From NCBI GenBank assembly GCA_900550475.1, contig URSA01000011.1:1-64000 (forward strand): 64,000 bases of DNA. The letters run 5' to 3'. This document shows positions 42,642 to 51,878 of this stretch, one piece after another. Position numbers and translations under genes: made by a program. Source of the stretch: an uncultured Lachnospiraceae bacterium (GTDB lineage Bacteria > Bacillota > Clostridia > Lachnospirales > Lachnospiraceae). Position 1 is the stretch's first letter, and each line of letters begins with the position of its first letter. The notes below the pieces were generated by a model. That model was not told the origin of the DNA. It was given only the letters and a program-made list of their open reading frames with translations, and did not search any database.

Positions 42642-44494
42642 TGCAGGTATTCCTCTATCTTTTCATAAATGCTGTCCGCGTCCAAAGAAAGCTCCCGCTT
42701 CAACAGCTCCGTATTTCCATGCTCCACATAGGCATCCGGCAGGGTGACGGTATACAGGCGGGCGCCGCTTTCCGCGTCCGCAAGACATGCCCGCACTCTC
42801 TCGCCATAGCCGCCGCTTGCCACGTTTTCTTCCATGGTCACGATCAGCCTGTGCCCTGCTGCCGCTTTCCTTATCATCTTCTCGTCCGCAGGCTTCACAA
42901 AGCGCACATTCACAAGGCTGCACGCATGCCCTGCCGCCTTTAATCTGTCCCTGACCTGCTCCGCCGTCTTGACCATGCTGCCCACCGCAAGGAGCGCCAC
43001 CTCGCTCTCCTCATAGATCCATTCGCTCTCCCCGTACACCACGGGCGCCCTGTACTCCGAAAGCCCGGCATACGCCTCTCCTCTGGGGTAGCGCACAGCG
43101 ATGGGACCGTCAAAATGCACCGCGAATTTCATCATATCGGAAAGCTCCCACTTGTTCTTGGGCGCCATGACGGTCATGCCCGGTATGCTCGACAGATAGG
43201 AGAGGTCAAAAATGCCCTGATGGGTCTCTCCGTCCGCTCCCACCAGCCCCGCGCGGTCTATGGCAAACACCACCGGAAGATTCTGCAGACATACATCGTG
43301 CAGGATCTGGTCGTAAGCCCTCTGCAAAAAAGAGGAATAAATCGCCACCACGGGTCTCATTCCGCCTGCTGCCAGCCCCGCCGCAAAGGTCACGGCGTGC
43401 TCCTCCGCGATGCCCACATCAAAGAACCTGTCCGGGTACATATTGCGGAAACGCTTCAATCCGGTGCCGTCCGGCATCGCCGCCGTGATCGCCACCACAT
43501 TCTCCTCCCGCTGTCCCAGCTTGCACATGACAGTGGAAAAAACATCCGTATAATTGGAGGTATTGCGGGGATTTTTCGGAAGCCCGGACTCGATCTCGAA
43601 AGGCTCCGCTCCGTGGAACCTTGCGGGATGTCTCTGGGCGGGAGCATATCCCTTCCCCTTCTCCGTCACCACATGCACCAGCACGGCGCCCTTCACGCGC
43701 TTTGCTTCGCCGATCACGCGGATCAGGGCGTTCACGTCATGCCCGTCCACCGGCCCCAGATAGGTAATTCCCATCTCCTCAAAGAACATGCCCGGTATCA
43801 CAAGCTGCTTCACGCCGTTTTTTAACCTCCTGATCTTGGCGATCACGGATTCGCCCCTGCTGGTTCCCTTGAGCGCCTTATACACGCCCTCCTTCAGATC
43901 CAGATAGCCCGTCGCTGTGCGGACATTGTTCAGATATGTGGAGATACCGCCCACATTCTCCGAAATGGACATATTGTTGTCATTCAGCACAATGATATAA
44001 TTCGTCTCAAGCTGGGAGGCATTGTTGAGCGCCTCGTACGCCATCCCGCCCGTCAGGGAGCCGTCCCCGATCACGGAGACAATCGTATTTTTCTCCCCGC
44101 GCAGATCCCGCGCCTTCACCATGCCAAGCCCCGCGGAAACGGAGGTCGAGCTGTGCCCCGTGTCGAAGCAGTCGCACTCGCTCTCCTTGCGCTTGGGAAA
44201 ACCGCTCATGCCGTGATACTTGCGCAGGGTGGCAAAGCCGTCCCGTCTGCCGGTCAGCAGCTTGTGGGTGTAGGATTGGTGTCCCACATCCCAGATGATC
44301 TTATCCTCCGGCAGTGTCAGCGCAAGATGTAACGCCATGGTAAGCTCCACGGCTCCCAGATTGGAGCCTAGATGTCCCCCGGTCTCACTGATCTTCTCAA
44401 TGAGAAACTCCCGGATCTCCTGCGCCAGCGCGTCATAATCCTCTTTTGCTATTTGTTTGATATCATTTTCCTTCTCTATTCGGTCAAGCAACAT
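42638..44494 (-). CDS. dxs: 1-deoxy-D-xylulose-5-phosphate synthase
   Basis: Thiamine-diphosphate enzyme for the first step of the MEP isoprenoid pathway. GHQSYTHKLLTGR, the ThDP motif VIGDGSLTGGMAYEALNN, and the transketolase C-terminal region with GIAEEHAVTFAAG and IYSSFLQRAYDQ are all seen. ATG 44494 gives 618 aa; a GGGG element lies upstream. Next to ispA, so the operon makes prenyl diphosphate precursors and chain elongation together. Confidence 0.97.
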   Translation of the reverse strand: MLLDRIEKENDIKQIAKEDYDALAQEIREFLIEKISETGGHLGSNLGAVELTMALHLALTLPEDKIIWDVGHQSYTHKLLTGRRDGFATLRKYHGMSGFPKRKESECDCFDTGHSSTSVSAGLGMVKARDLRGEKNTIVSVIGDGSLTGGMAYEALNNASQLETNYIIVLNDNNMSISENVGGISTYLNNVRTATGYLDLKEGVYKALKGTSRGESVIAKIRRLKNGVKQLVIPGMFFEEMGITYLGPVDGHDVNALIRVIGEAKRVKGAVLVHVVTEKGKGYAPAQRHPARFHGAEPFEIESGLPKNPRNTSNYTDVFSTVMCKLGQREENVVAITAAMPDGTGLKRFRNMYPDRFFDVGIAEEHAVTFAAGLAAGGMRPVVAIYSSFLQRAYDQILHDVCLQNLPVVFAIDRAGLVGADGETHQGIFDLSYLSSIPGMTVMAPKNKWELSDMMKFAVHFDGPIAVRYPRGEAYAGLSEYRAPVVYGESEWIYEESEVALLAVGSMVKTAEQVRDRLKAAGHACSLVNVRFVKPADEKMIRKAAAGHRLIVTMEENVASGGYGERVRACLADAESGARLYTVTLPDAYVEHGNTELLKRELSLDADSIYEKIEEYLQ

Positions 44495-44511
44495 GTAAAA
44501 CACCCCACAAC

Positions 44512-45441
44512 TTATTTGTTACGGTGAATCAGATACCCCGTCAGTTCACGCAAAAAGCAGCTGTCTCCCTCGCAGCCCTGCAAAATGTCCACAGCCTCGG
44601 AAGAAAACCTCTCCACATCCGCCTTCGCCTGCTCTATCCCTCTCAGTGTCACATAGGTTTTCTTGTGGTTCTTCTCGTCGCTTCCCACCGCTTTTCCCAG
44701 GGTCGCTTCGTCCCCCGTCACATCCAGAATGTCATCCTGGATCTGGAATGCCACACCGATATTGCGGGCACATTTCTCCATGGCTGCCACGGTTGCCTCG
44801 TCCGCCCCCGCCAGCATGGCGCCGATCATCATGGACGCCTCGATGAGCGCCGCAGTCTTGTGCTCATGGATGAACAAAAGCTGTTCCTCGGTGACATCTT
44901 TCGCTTCCTCCGCCTCGATGTCCGCCGTCTGTCCGCCGATCATGCCGTAGATGCCCGCCTTCTTTCCCAGAAGGGCGAGCGCACCCGCAGCCGCGCGGTA
45001 GCGGGAAACCATGGGAACACCGTCCACATCGCACGCCGAAAACGCCGTGGCGGCAGTCTCAAAGGCAAAATTGAGCAGCGCGTCCCCCGCCAAGACCGCC
45101 ATGCCCTCCCCGTACACCACATGGGTGGTTTTCTTTCCCCGGCGGTACTCGTCGTTGTCCATTGCGGGCAGATCGTCATGTACCAGAGAGTAGGTATGTA
45201 TCATCTCGATTGCCGCCATGAACGGCTCCACGATCCTTCCCTGTCCTCCGCACATCCGGTAGGTCTCCTGCATCAGCATGGGGCGCAGGCGCTTTCCGCC
45301 CGCCGTCACACTGTACCTCATGGCGTCCATGACCGTTTTCTGAAAGCCCTCCGGCTTCGGCAGATAACGCTCCAGAACCCCGTCAATTTCCTTTGCTTTT
45401 CTCTCTATCACTGCCTCTATGGCTGTTCTCTCCGTTCCCAT
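44512..45441 (-). CDS. ispA: Polyprenyl (farnesyl/geranylgeranyl) diphosphate synthase
   Basis: Condenses isopentenyl diphosphate units. The first aspartate-rich motif is HDDLPAMDNDEYRRGK and the second is FQIQDDILDVTGDEATLGK; GKRLRPML is the isopentenyl-binding site. ATG 45441 (AAGGAGAGCGG upstream) gives 309 aa. The chain length (C15 or C20) cannot be set by eye. It lies between xseB and dxs, as in Bacillus. Confidence 0.95.
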   Translation of the reverse strand: MGTERTAIEAVIERKAKEIDGVLERYLPKPEGFQKTVMDAMRYSVTAGGKRLRPMLMQETYRMCGGQGRIVEPFMAAIEMIHTYSLVHDDLPAMDNDEYRRGKKTTHVVYGEGMAVLAGDALLNFAFETAATAFSACDVDGVPMVSRYRAAAGALALLGKKAGIYGMIGGQTADIEAEEAKDVTEEQLLFIHEHKTAALIEASMMIGAMLAGADEATVAAMEKCARNIGVAFQIQDDILDVTGDEATLGKAVGSDEKNHKKTYVTLRGIEQAKADVERFSSEAVDILQGCEGDSCFLRELTGYLIHRNK

Positions 45442-45452
45442 TCCGCTCTCCT

Positions 45453-45662
45453 TTAAAACGCCTCTGTCTCTCCCTCGGCATTCAGCAGAAGCACCTGCTT
45501 CTCCACCTTGTCGATATCTTCGTTGCACTGTTTCAACAGCTCCATGCCCTCCTTGTAGAGGTGAAAGGATTCCTCCAGAGAAATCTCCTCCTGCTCCAGC
45601 TGCTTCACCGTTTCCTCAAGCTTTGCAAACTTCTCCTCCAGACTAAGCTTTTTTGCCGCCAT
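45453..45662 (-). CDS. xseB: Exodeoxyribonuclease VII small subunit
   Basis: Small helical subunit that binds XseA. The 69-aa sequence KLSLEEKFAKLEETVKQLEQ and SLEESFHLYKEGMELLKQCN matches the family. ATG 45662 lies inside the end of xseA (20-bp overlap), showing coupling; GAGAAGG is immediately upstream. An 18-codon extension upstream is overlapping xseA sequence and unlikely. Confidence 0.94.
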   Translation of the reverse strand: MAAKKLSLEEKFAKLEETVKQLEQEEISLEESFHLYKEGMELLKQCNEDIDKVEKQVLLLNAEGETEAF

Positions 45663-46890
45663 CCTTCTCGTCCTCCTTCCATGCAGGGGCATCCTCCGTC
45701 CGTTCCACCCTTGCAAAAATCCTGCCGTCCGTCACGGACACCGCGATGCCGTCCCCCGGTTTTACCCCGGCAATGCTGCGCAGCACCTTTCCCTTCGCAT
45801 CCTCCGCATAAGCGTACCCGTGGCTCAGCTTATCCAGCGGCGACAGTCCCTTGAACCGCTCCGCAAGGATCGCCAGCGCATGGCGTCTGTCCCCGATGCT
45901 CTGCTCCATGGCGCGCCCAAGCCGCTCCTCAAGCTGCATGCTGCGGGTGCGAAGCTCTCTCAACCGTCCCTTCGGGCTGTAATACTGCAGGGTAAGCCCG
46001 TATTTTTCCGCCAGCCCCGTTTTCTCCCTAAGACGTACCCGCATATCTGCGGCAAGCGTGGCGCGGTATTCCGCAAGCACAGTCTGAAACCGGGCGTAAT
46101 CAAACACCGCCAGCTCTGCCGCCGCCGAGGGAGTCGGGGCACGCAGATCCGCCACATAGTCGGCGATGGTGGTATCGGTCTCATGCCCCACTGCGGATAT
46201 GATGGGGATCTCGCAGTCGAAAATTGCCTGCGCCACAATCTCCTCGTTGAATGCCCAGAGATCTTCAAGGGAGCCGCCGCCCCTGCCCACGATCATGGTG
46301 TCCACGCCGTAATGCTCCAGCGCCCTTATGCCGTTTGCAATGCTCTGTGCCGCTGCCTCCCCCTGCACAAGTGCCGGGTAGAGAATGATGCGGATATAGG
46401 GATTGCGCCGCTTCGCCACGTTGATGATATCCCTTATGGCGGCGCCCGTGGGGGCAGTCACCACGCCCAGTGTTTTTATATACTTTGGAACGGGGCGTTT
46501 GTACTGCGCATCAAACATGCCCCGTTCCTGCAATTCCTGTTTCAGCTCTTCAAATTTTTCGTAGAGGCAGCCCACACCGTCCTTCGTGATCTGTCCGGCG
46601 TACAACTGGTACTTGCCGTCCCGCTCGTAGACATCCACCGTGCCGGTTGCCACGACCTGCATTCCCTCCCGCAGGGTGAAAGCAAGCCCGCTCCGGTTTC
46701 CCGCGAACATCACACAGGCGATGGTTCCCTTTGCGTCCTTTAACGTAAAATAAATATGTCCAGAAGAATGATACTTACAGTTGCTCACCTCTCCGCGCAC
46801 GGAGAGGGACTGTAACATAAAATCCTGCGTGAACATATTTTTGATATACGCATTCACTTGTGCTACCGTATATATATTCTGTATTGCCAT
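45643..46890 (-). CDS. xseA: Exodeoxyribonuclease VII large subunit
   Basis: Catalytic subunit of the single-strand exonuclease. The N-terminal OB-fold reads SVRGEVSNCKYHSSGHIYFT; the nuclease domain has VVTAPTGAAIRDI, GRGGGSLEDLWAFNEE and ISAVGHETDTTIADYVADLRAPTPS. The C-terminal half is a coiled coil and ends in LSHGYA. 415 aa is usual. In Bacillus folD lies between nusB and xseA; here it is missing and nusB adjoins xseA directly. Confidence 0.96.
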   Translation of the reverse strand: MAIQNIYTVAQVNAYIKNMFTQDFMLQSLSVRGEVSNCKYHSSGHIYFTLKDAKGTIACVMFAGNRSGLAFTLREGMQVVATGTVDVYERDGKYQLYAGQITKDGVGCLYEKFEELKQELQERGMFDAQYKRPVPKYIKTLGVVTAPTGAAIRDIINVAKRRNPYIRIILYPALVQGEAAAQSIANGIRALEHYGVDTMIVGRGGGSLEDLWAFNEEIVAQAIFDCEIPIISAVGHETDTTIADYVADLRAPTPSAAAELAVFDYARFQTVLAEYRATLAADMRVRLREKTGLAEKYGLTLQYYSPKGRLRELRTRSMQLEERLGRAMEQSIGDRRHALAILAERFKGLSPLDKLSHGYAYAEDAKGKVLRSIAGVKPGDGIAVSVTDGRIFARVERTEDAPAWKEDEKDGGKKA

Positions 46891-46899
46891 GGCAAAGCC

Positions 46900-47298
46900 T
46901 TACACAAATTTTGCCAGAACGGCATTTACAAACGCGCCGGAGCTGTCCTGTCCGAATTTCTTGGCAAGCTCCACCGCCTCGTTGATGGCAACGCTGACAG
47001 GAACATCCTCGTCGTACTTCATCTCGTAGAGCGCCAGTCTGAGCACGGTCAGCTCCACCTTGCCCATACGCCCGATATCCCAGCTCTCCGCCTTCTCGTT
47101 CAACTGGGCGTCCAGTTCCGGCAGCTTCTCCATGATCCCGTCATACTTGGCGGTAATGTACTCCACATCCTTCTCGGAGCGCTTTACCTCGTCATCCTCC
47201 AGAAACATCTGAATCTGCTCCGGCATCTCTGAAATATCATTAAATTCCACACGAAACAGAAGCAAAAAGATCTGTTCCCGCAGCTCTCGTCTACCCAT
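46900..47298 (-). CDS. nusB: Transcription antitermination factor NusB
   Basis: Binds boxA RNA with S10 for rRNA antitermination. The all-helical 132-aa protein begins MGRRELREQIFLLLFRVEF and ends with the family signature VAINEAVELAKKFGQDSSGAFVNAVLAK. ATG 47298 has GGAGAAGGA upstream. It lies between the Asp23-like gene and xseA. Confidence 0.96.
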   Translation of the reverse strand: MGRRELREQIFLLLFRVEFNDISEMPEQIQMFLEDDEVKRSEKDVEYITAKYDGIMEKLPELDAQLNEKAESWDIGRMGKVELTVLRLALYEMKYDEDVPVSVAINEAVELAKKFGQDSSGAFVNAVLAKFV

Positions 47299-47314
47299 CG
47301 TCCTTCTCCAAGTC

Positions 47315-47695
47315 CTATTTGTTCTTCTGCATATTGACACCGGCGATGCGGATATTCACGTCGGTCACAGTAAGCCCGGTCATGTTCTCGATTGCAGCCT
47401 TCACTTTGCTCTGCACCTTCTGGCAGGTAGCGGGAATGTTGTACCCGTACTCCACCGTCACAGCAAGATCCACCGTCACATTGCCGCCCAGAATGTCAAC
47501 CTTGACACCCTTCTGCATATTGCGGATGCCCACCTTGCTCATCAGCTCTCCCGTCACGTTGCCCGCCATGGCGGACACGCCCTCCACCTCACGGGTTGCA
47601 AGGCTTGCGATGCTCGCCACCACATCATCGGCAATCTTCACGGAGCCGATGTTCTCGTCGTCCTGCAAAACATAAGTGTTTCTATTTTCTTCCAT
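47315..47695 (-). CDS. Asp23/Gls24 family envelope stress response protein
   Basis: Small conserved protein of the Asp23 (YqhY) family, linked in Firmicutes to cell-envelope homeostasis and acetyl-CoA carboxylase control. The 126-aa sequence has IGSVKIADDVVASIASLATR, VEGVSAMAG and the C-terminal VKAAIENMTGLTVTDVNIRI. ATG 47695 is preceded by GGAGG. First gene of the long asp23-nusB-xseAB-ispA-dxs run; an upstream gap of about 50 bp to the transglutaminase gene may hold its promoter. Confidence 0.93.
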   Translation of the reverse strand: MEENRNTYVLQDDENIGSVKIADDVVASIASLATREVEGVSAMAGNVTGELMSKVGIRNMQKGVKVDILGGNVTVDLAVTVEYGYNIPATCQKVQSKVKAAIENMTGLTVTDVNIRIAGVNMQKNK

Positions 47696-47746
47696 AAGGC
47701 AATCCTCCAATCAACAGTACTTTCAATCTTTAGTATAGCACACCCG

Positions 47747-49006
47747 CTATTCATTCACAAGCCAAAAAGTCAGCGAAAGTTTATCCGGATCTTCCGCATA
47801 CGCCACCCTGCCGTCAGGGCTGTTCATAAAATCAAAGATCTTCTGTTCGGTGATGAGCTGCTCCAGAAAGGTGTTGTAGACGGACGCCTCGGAGCATTTT
47901 AACGTAATGTCGCGCCGGTCCTCCTCATATCCCCTCTCGAAGAACGCCCTCACGCCCGCCTCCTCATATGCGGTGAAGTACGCACCCTCCCTCACATAGT
48001 AGTTTGCGTCCATGGAGGTGCACTCCGGCATGGCGAGAATGCTGTCGATCTCATGGGTCTTTAAAAGCTGCTCCGTCGTTACGCAGAGATAGTCGTAATT
48101 GATGGAGGGCAGCGACGCGCTGTTGATCACATCCGTTCCCTCCGTGATCTGGTAGGAGGCATCCCCCCATGTGGCGTCCACATAGTACCACTCCCCGTCG
48201 ATCATCACCAGATTCCACGCATGGCTCTCCCCGCTGTGTACCTTTCCGTTAACTAACGTGCAGGGAATCCCCAGCCTGTCAAGCAGGTACTGTACCGCCT
48301 TGGCATACCCCTGGCATACGCTCCTTCTCCCGAGAAACACCGAGCAGATATTCTGGTTGTCCGTCGCCTGTCTGTCATAGTCCGTATTGAGGATCACATA
48401 GTCGTACACATACTTGACCTTGGTGTAGTCCGAAGCGTCCGGGTTCAAATAGGAAAGGCACTCCTCTGCCGCAGCCTCAATGCGTTCCTGCCTGCGCTCC
48501 CGCTCCGCGGCGTCCACCGTGTAGGTGCCCGCAAAGCCGATCCGCGCCACCTTGCTGCCGTAGCTGTAAAGGGTGTAGGTGTAGCCCTTCACATAAAACA
48601 GCTCCGGATGGTCGTTCATCACGCACTGGAACACCCCGTCTATGCTGTCCTCCCCCAGCGTCTCGATCTGCTCCCCGGAGAGCTCGCCGTCCTCCTCCAT
48701 CCCCGTCAGGATCCGGTAGATGTCCAGATACCAGCACTGCCTGTCCGCATCCAGCCTGTCAAAGAAATATCTGCCCTGTCCGGCGGACAGATCCTCTTCC
48801 CTCACCGTCACATCTCCGGTGTCCGGCTCTGCCGTCCGCGCGGGTAAAACGGCTTCCACGGTCTCCCGGATTCCGATGCTTCCCGCCTCCGTATCCGACA
48901 CCGCAGACGCCCGTTCCGCTCCCTGCTTCTCCGTGGTCTGTCCCGCCCCGCAGGCGCAAAGGCAAAGCATCGCCGCCAGCAGGAAAATCAGTTTTCCTCT
49001 CCTCAA
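47747..49006 (-). CDS. Lipoprotein with transglutaminase-like protease domain
   Basis: Extracytoplasmic enzyme of unknown substrate. The N-terminus is a lipoprotein signal: a hydrophobic stretch LIFLLAAMLCLCAC ending in a lipobox with the cysteine. The C-terminal half is a transglutaminase/peptidase core with the Cys-His-Asp triad in SVCQGYAKAVQYLLD, SGESHAWNLV and YVDATWGD. The start is probably TTG 49006, which has GAGGGG 6 nt upstream; the ATG at 49027 has no site. 419 aa. Such proteins may remodel peptidoglycan or cross-link surface proteins; nothing nearby identifies the target. Confidence 0.85.
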   Translation of the reverse strand: MRRGKLIFLLAAMLCLCACGAGQTTEKQGAERASAVSDTEAGSIGIRETVEAVLPARTAEPDTGDVTVREEDLSAGQGRYFFDRLDADRQCWYLDIYRILTGMEEDGELSGEQIETLGEDSIDGVFQCVMNDHPELFYVKGYTYTLYSYGSKVARIGFAGTYTVDAAERERRQERIEAAAEECLSYLNPDASDYTKVKYVYDYVILNTDYDRQATDNQNICSVFLGRRSVCQGYAKAVQYLLDRLGIPCTLVNGKVHSGESHAWNLVMIDGEWYYVDATWGDASYQITEGTDVINSASLPSINYDYLCVTTEQLLKTHEIDSILAMPECTSMDANYYVREGAYFTAYEEAGVRAFFERGYEEDRRDITLKCSEASVYNTFLEQLITEQKIFDFMNSPDGRVAYAEDPDKLSLTFWLVNE

Positions 49007-49039
49007 AATATTCCCCTCTTCAACCATTCGTTATTTTTA

Positions 49040-50635
49040 TCAGTTCCTTCCGAACTCAGAAAGAATCAGACCTTCGTTTCGATCCAGCGTCATGCCCACG
49101 CTCCACGAATTGACAAACAGAAGCAGCGGATTGCCCTTGAGATCCTGAATCTTTTTCATGTCGGAGGTTCCCGTCAGCTTGTTCAGGTCGATATCCTTGT
49201 TCTCAATCCAGCGGATATGCTCATAGGGCAGAGGCTCTAAGCGGATCTCCACATTGTACTCGTTCTCCAGACGGTATTTCAGCACATCAAACTGCAGCAC
49301 GCCCACAACGCCCACGATGATCTCCTCCATACCGGTGTTGAACTCCTGAAAGATCTGGATGGCGCCCTCCTGCGCGATCTGGGACACGCCCTTGATGAAC
49401 TGTTTTCTCTTCATGGTGTCCACCTGACGCACCCTCGCGAAATGCTCCGGTGCAAAGGTGGGGATTCCCTCATAGCGGAAATTTTCTTTTGGCATGCAGA
49501 GCGTATCGCCGATGGAAAAGATGCCCGGGTCAAACACGCCGATAATGTCCCCCGCATACGCCTCGTTTAAAATCCTTCTCTCATCCGCCATGATCTGCTG
49601 GGGCTGTGAAAGTCGCATGACCTTTCCGCCCTGCACATGGCGCACCTCCATGTTGGCGTCAAACTTGCCGGAGCAGATGCGCATGAACGCGATCCTGTCC
49701 CGGTGCGCCTTATTCATGTTCGCCTGTATTTTGAATACAAAGGCGGAAAACTCTTTTTCCACCGGGTCGATCAGTCCGCAGTCCGCCCTTCTGGGAAGCG
49801 GTGTGGTGGTCATTTCAAGGAAATGCTTCAAAAAATCCTCCACGCCGAAGTTGGTCAGCGCAGAACCGAAGAATACCGGCGTCAGATCTCCGCTTCTGAC
49901 AAGGGACAGATCAAACTCCGCGCTGGCGCCGTCCAGAAGCTCGATCTCGTCGAGCAGCTTGTCCGCCGCCTCCTCCCCGATCACGGAAACCAGCTTGTCC
50001 CTGTCTCCCACGGGAATCTCGGTCGTCTCGCCCTCCTTGGTTCCCTTTTCCGTATCCGAGAAGGTGAGCACCGCGTTCTTGTTGCGGTCGTACACGCCCT
50101 TGAAGCCCTTTCCGGAGCCGATGGGCCAGTTTACGGGACAGGTTGCGATCCCAAGCTCCTTCTCGATCTCATCGAGCAGCTCGAAGGTGTCGTTGGCATC
50201 CCTGTCCATCTTGTTGATAAAAGTAAAAATCGGAATCTTGCGCATCACGCACACCTTGAACAGCTTTCTCGTCTGCGCCTCCACACCCTTGGATGCGTCA
50301 ATGACCATCACCGCCGAATCCGCTGCCATCAGGGTACGGTAGGTATCCTCGGAGAAATCCTGATGTCCCGGCGTGTCCAGTATGTTGATGCAGAAGCCGT
50401 CGTACTCAAACTGCAGCACGGAGGAGGTAACCGAGATACCTCTCTCCTTCTCGATCTCCATCCAGTCCGACACGGCGTGTCTTGCGGTAGCCTTTCCCTT
50501 CACGCTTCCCGCCAGATTGATGGCTCCCCCGTAGAGAAGGAACTTTTCCGTCAGGGTCGTCTTACCCGCATCGGGGTGGGAGATAATTGCAAAGGTTCTC
50601 CGTCTGTTTATTTCATTTGCGTAGTTTTCTGCCAC
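49040..50635 (-). CDS. prfC: Peptide chain release factor 3
   Basis: Translational GTPase that recycles RF1/RF2. G1 is SHPDAGKTTLTEK, G3 is DTPGHQDFSEDT and G4 is NKMDRDA; the C-terminal domains match RF3. I take the GTG at 50635 as the start because GGAGG lies 8 nt upstream; a TTG five codons earlier forms part of that site. 531 aa. Single gene between deoB and the lipoprotein. Confidence 0.95.
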   Translation of the reverse strand: MAENYANEINRRRTFAIISHPDAGKTTLTEKFLLYGGAINLAGSVKGKATARHAVSDWMEIEKERGISVTSSVLQFEYDGFCINILDTPGHQDFSEDTYRTLMAADSAVMVIDASKGVEAQTRKLFKVCVMRKIPIFTFINKMDRDANDTFELLDEIEKELGIATCPVNWPIGSGKGFKGVYDRNKNAVLTFSDTEKGTKEGETTEIPVGDRDKLVSVIGEEAADKLLDEIELLDGASAEFDLSLVRSGDLTPVFFGSALTNFGVEDFLKHFLEMTTTPLPRRADCGLIDPVEKEFSAFVFKIQANMNKAHRDRIAFMRICSGKFDANMEVRHVQGGKVMRLSQPQQIMADERRILNEAYAGDIIGVFDPGIFSIGDTLCMPKENFRYEGIPTFAPEHFARVRQVDTMKRKQFIKGVSQIAQEGAIQIFQEFNTGMEEIIVGVVGVLQFDVLKYRLENEYNVEIRLEPLPYEHIRWIENKDIDLNKLTGTSDMKKIQDLKGNPLLLFVNSWSVGMTLDRNEGLILSEFGRN

Positions 50636-50680
50636 GTTTTCTTCCTCCAAATTTCATATCTTTCCGTAATGTGCGCCCGC

Positions 50681-51832
50681 TTACAGCATCGCATGTGCGT
50701 CAAATTCCGGCTCAATGCCGAAGTATGAAAGCACGGTGGCGCCGATGTCCGCAAAGGTCTCCCTCGTTCCCAGATTCCCCGGTTTCACCTTGCTTCCGTA
50801 CATGACAAAGGGCGTATACTCCCGGGAGTGATCCGTGGATACCTTGTATCCGGGGTCGCAGCCGTGATCCGCCGTGATCATGAGAACGTCGTCCTTTCGC
50901 ATGGCGGCGAGTATCTTCGGCAGCGCCTCATCAAATGCGGTGAGCGCCTTTGCATAGCCGTCCACATCATTCCTGTGCCCGTAAAGCATGTCAAAATCCA
51001 CCAGATTCACAAAGCACAGTCCGTCAAAATCCTTGTCCAGATATTCCAGCGTGCGCTCGATTCCCTCCGCGTTGCCGCCGGTATACACATGCTCCGTGAT
51101 CCCCTGTCCCGCAAAGATGTCGTAGATCTTTCCCACGGCGATCACATCATGCCCCGTCTCCTTCAGCTGGTCGAGCATGGTGACTGCGGGCGGTTTCAGG
51201 GAGAAATCATGCCGTCTGGGCGTGCGGGTATAGCTGCCGCTCTCCCCCGCAAAGGGTCTTGCGATCACACGTCCCACGCCGTTTTTGCCGGTGAGGATTT
51301 CCCTTGCGGTCCTGCAATATTCGTAGAGCTGTTCCACCGGCACCACATCCTCATGGGCGGCAATCTGGAACACGCTGTCCGCCGAGGTGTAGACGATCAG
51401 CTTGCCAGTTTTTACATGCTCGTCGCCAAAGTCCTTTATGACCTCCGTGCCGGAGTAGGGTCTGTTGCAGAGAACCCCTCGTCCCGTTCTCTCCGAAAAC
51501 TGCTGCAAGATCTCCTCCGGGAAACCGTCCGGATAGACCGGGAGCGGCTCCTTTGAGCAGATGCCCGCAATCTCCCAGTGCCCGATGGTGGTATCCTTTC
51601 CCATGGAGCGCTCCGTCATGCGCGCCACACATCCCGCCTGCTCATGCTCCGGCTTTTTGCAGGTCACGCCGTCTATGTGGAACAGCCCCAGTTTTTCCAT
51701 GTTCGGCATGGAAAAATAGGGGCTTGCCGCTACGGTACCCAGTGTGTTGACACCGATATCTCCAAACTGTCCGGCATCCGGCATTTCCCCGATGCCAAAG
51801 CTGTCAAGTACGATCAGAAAAACTCGTTTCAT
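50681..51832 (-). CDS. deoB: Phosphopentomutase
   Basis: Interconverts ribose/deoxyribose 1- and 5-phosphates in nucleoside catabolism. The metal-binding alkaline-phosphatase fold is recognisable from VFLIVLDSFGIGEMPDA, GKDTTIGHWEIAG, NLVDFDMLYGHRND and MITADHGCDPGYKVSTDHSR. ATG 51832 with GAGGAGG upstream gives 383 aa. No nucleoside phosphorylase or deoC gene is adjacent. The gene is 46 bp downstream of spoIIIAH on the same strand. Confidence 0.96.
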   Translation of the reverse strand: MKRVFLIVLDSFGIGEMPDAGQFGDIGVNTLGTVAASPYFSMPNMEKLGLFHIDGVTCKKPEHEQAGCVARMTERSMGKDTTIGHWEIAGICSKEPLPVYPDGFPEEILQQFSERTGRGVLCNRPYSGTEVIKDFGDEHVKTGKLIVYTSADSVFQIAAHEDVVPVEQLYEYCRTAREILTGKNGVGRVIARPFAGESGSYTRTPRRHDFSLKPPAVTMLDQLKETGHDVIAVGKIYDIFAGQGITEHVYTGGNAEGIERTLEYLDKDFDGLCFVNLVDFDMLYGHRNDVDGYAKALTAFDEALPKILAAMRKDDVLMITADHGCDPGYKVSTDHSREYTPFVMYGSKVKPGNLGTRETFADIGATVLSYFGIEPEFDAHAML

Positions 51833-51878
51833 GTGTGCCTCCTCTTCTTGCCATCCGTTCATTTTATCACATTATTCT

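Noticed and set aside
46891..47298. folD expected between nusB and xseA
   Set aside because: There is only a 9-bp gap between the two genes, so folD is simply not at this locus.
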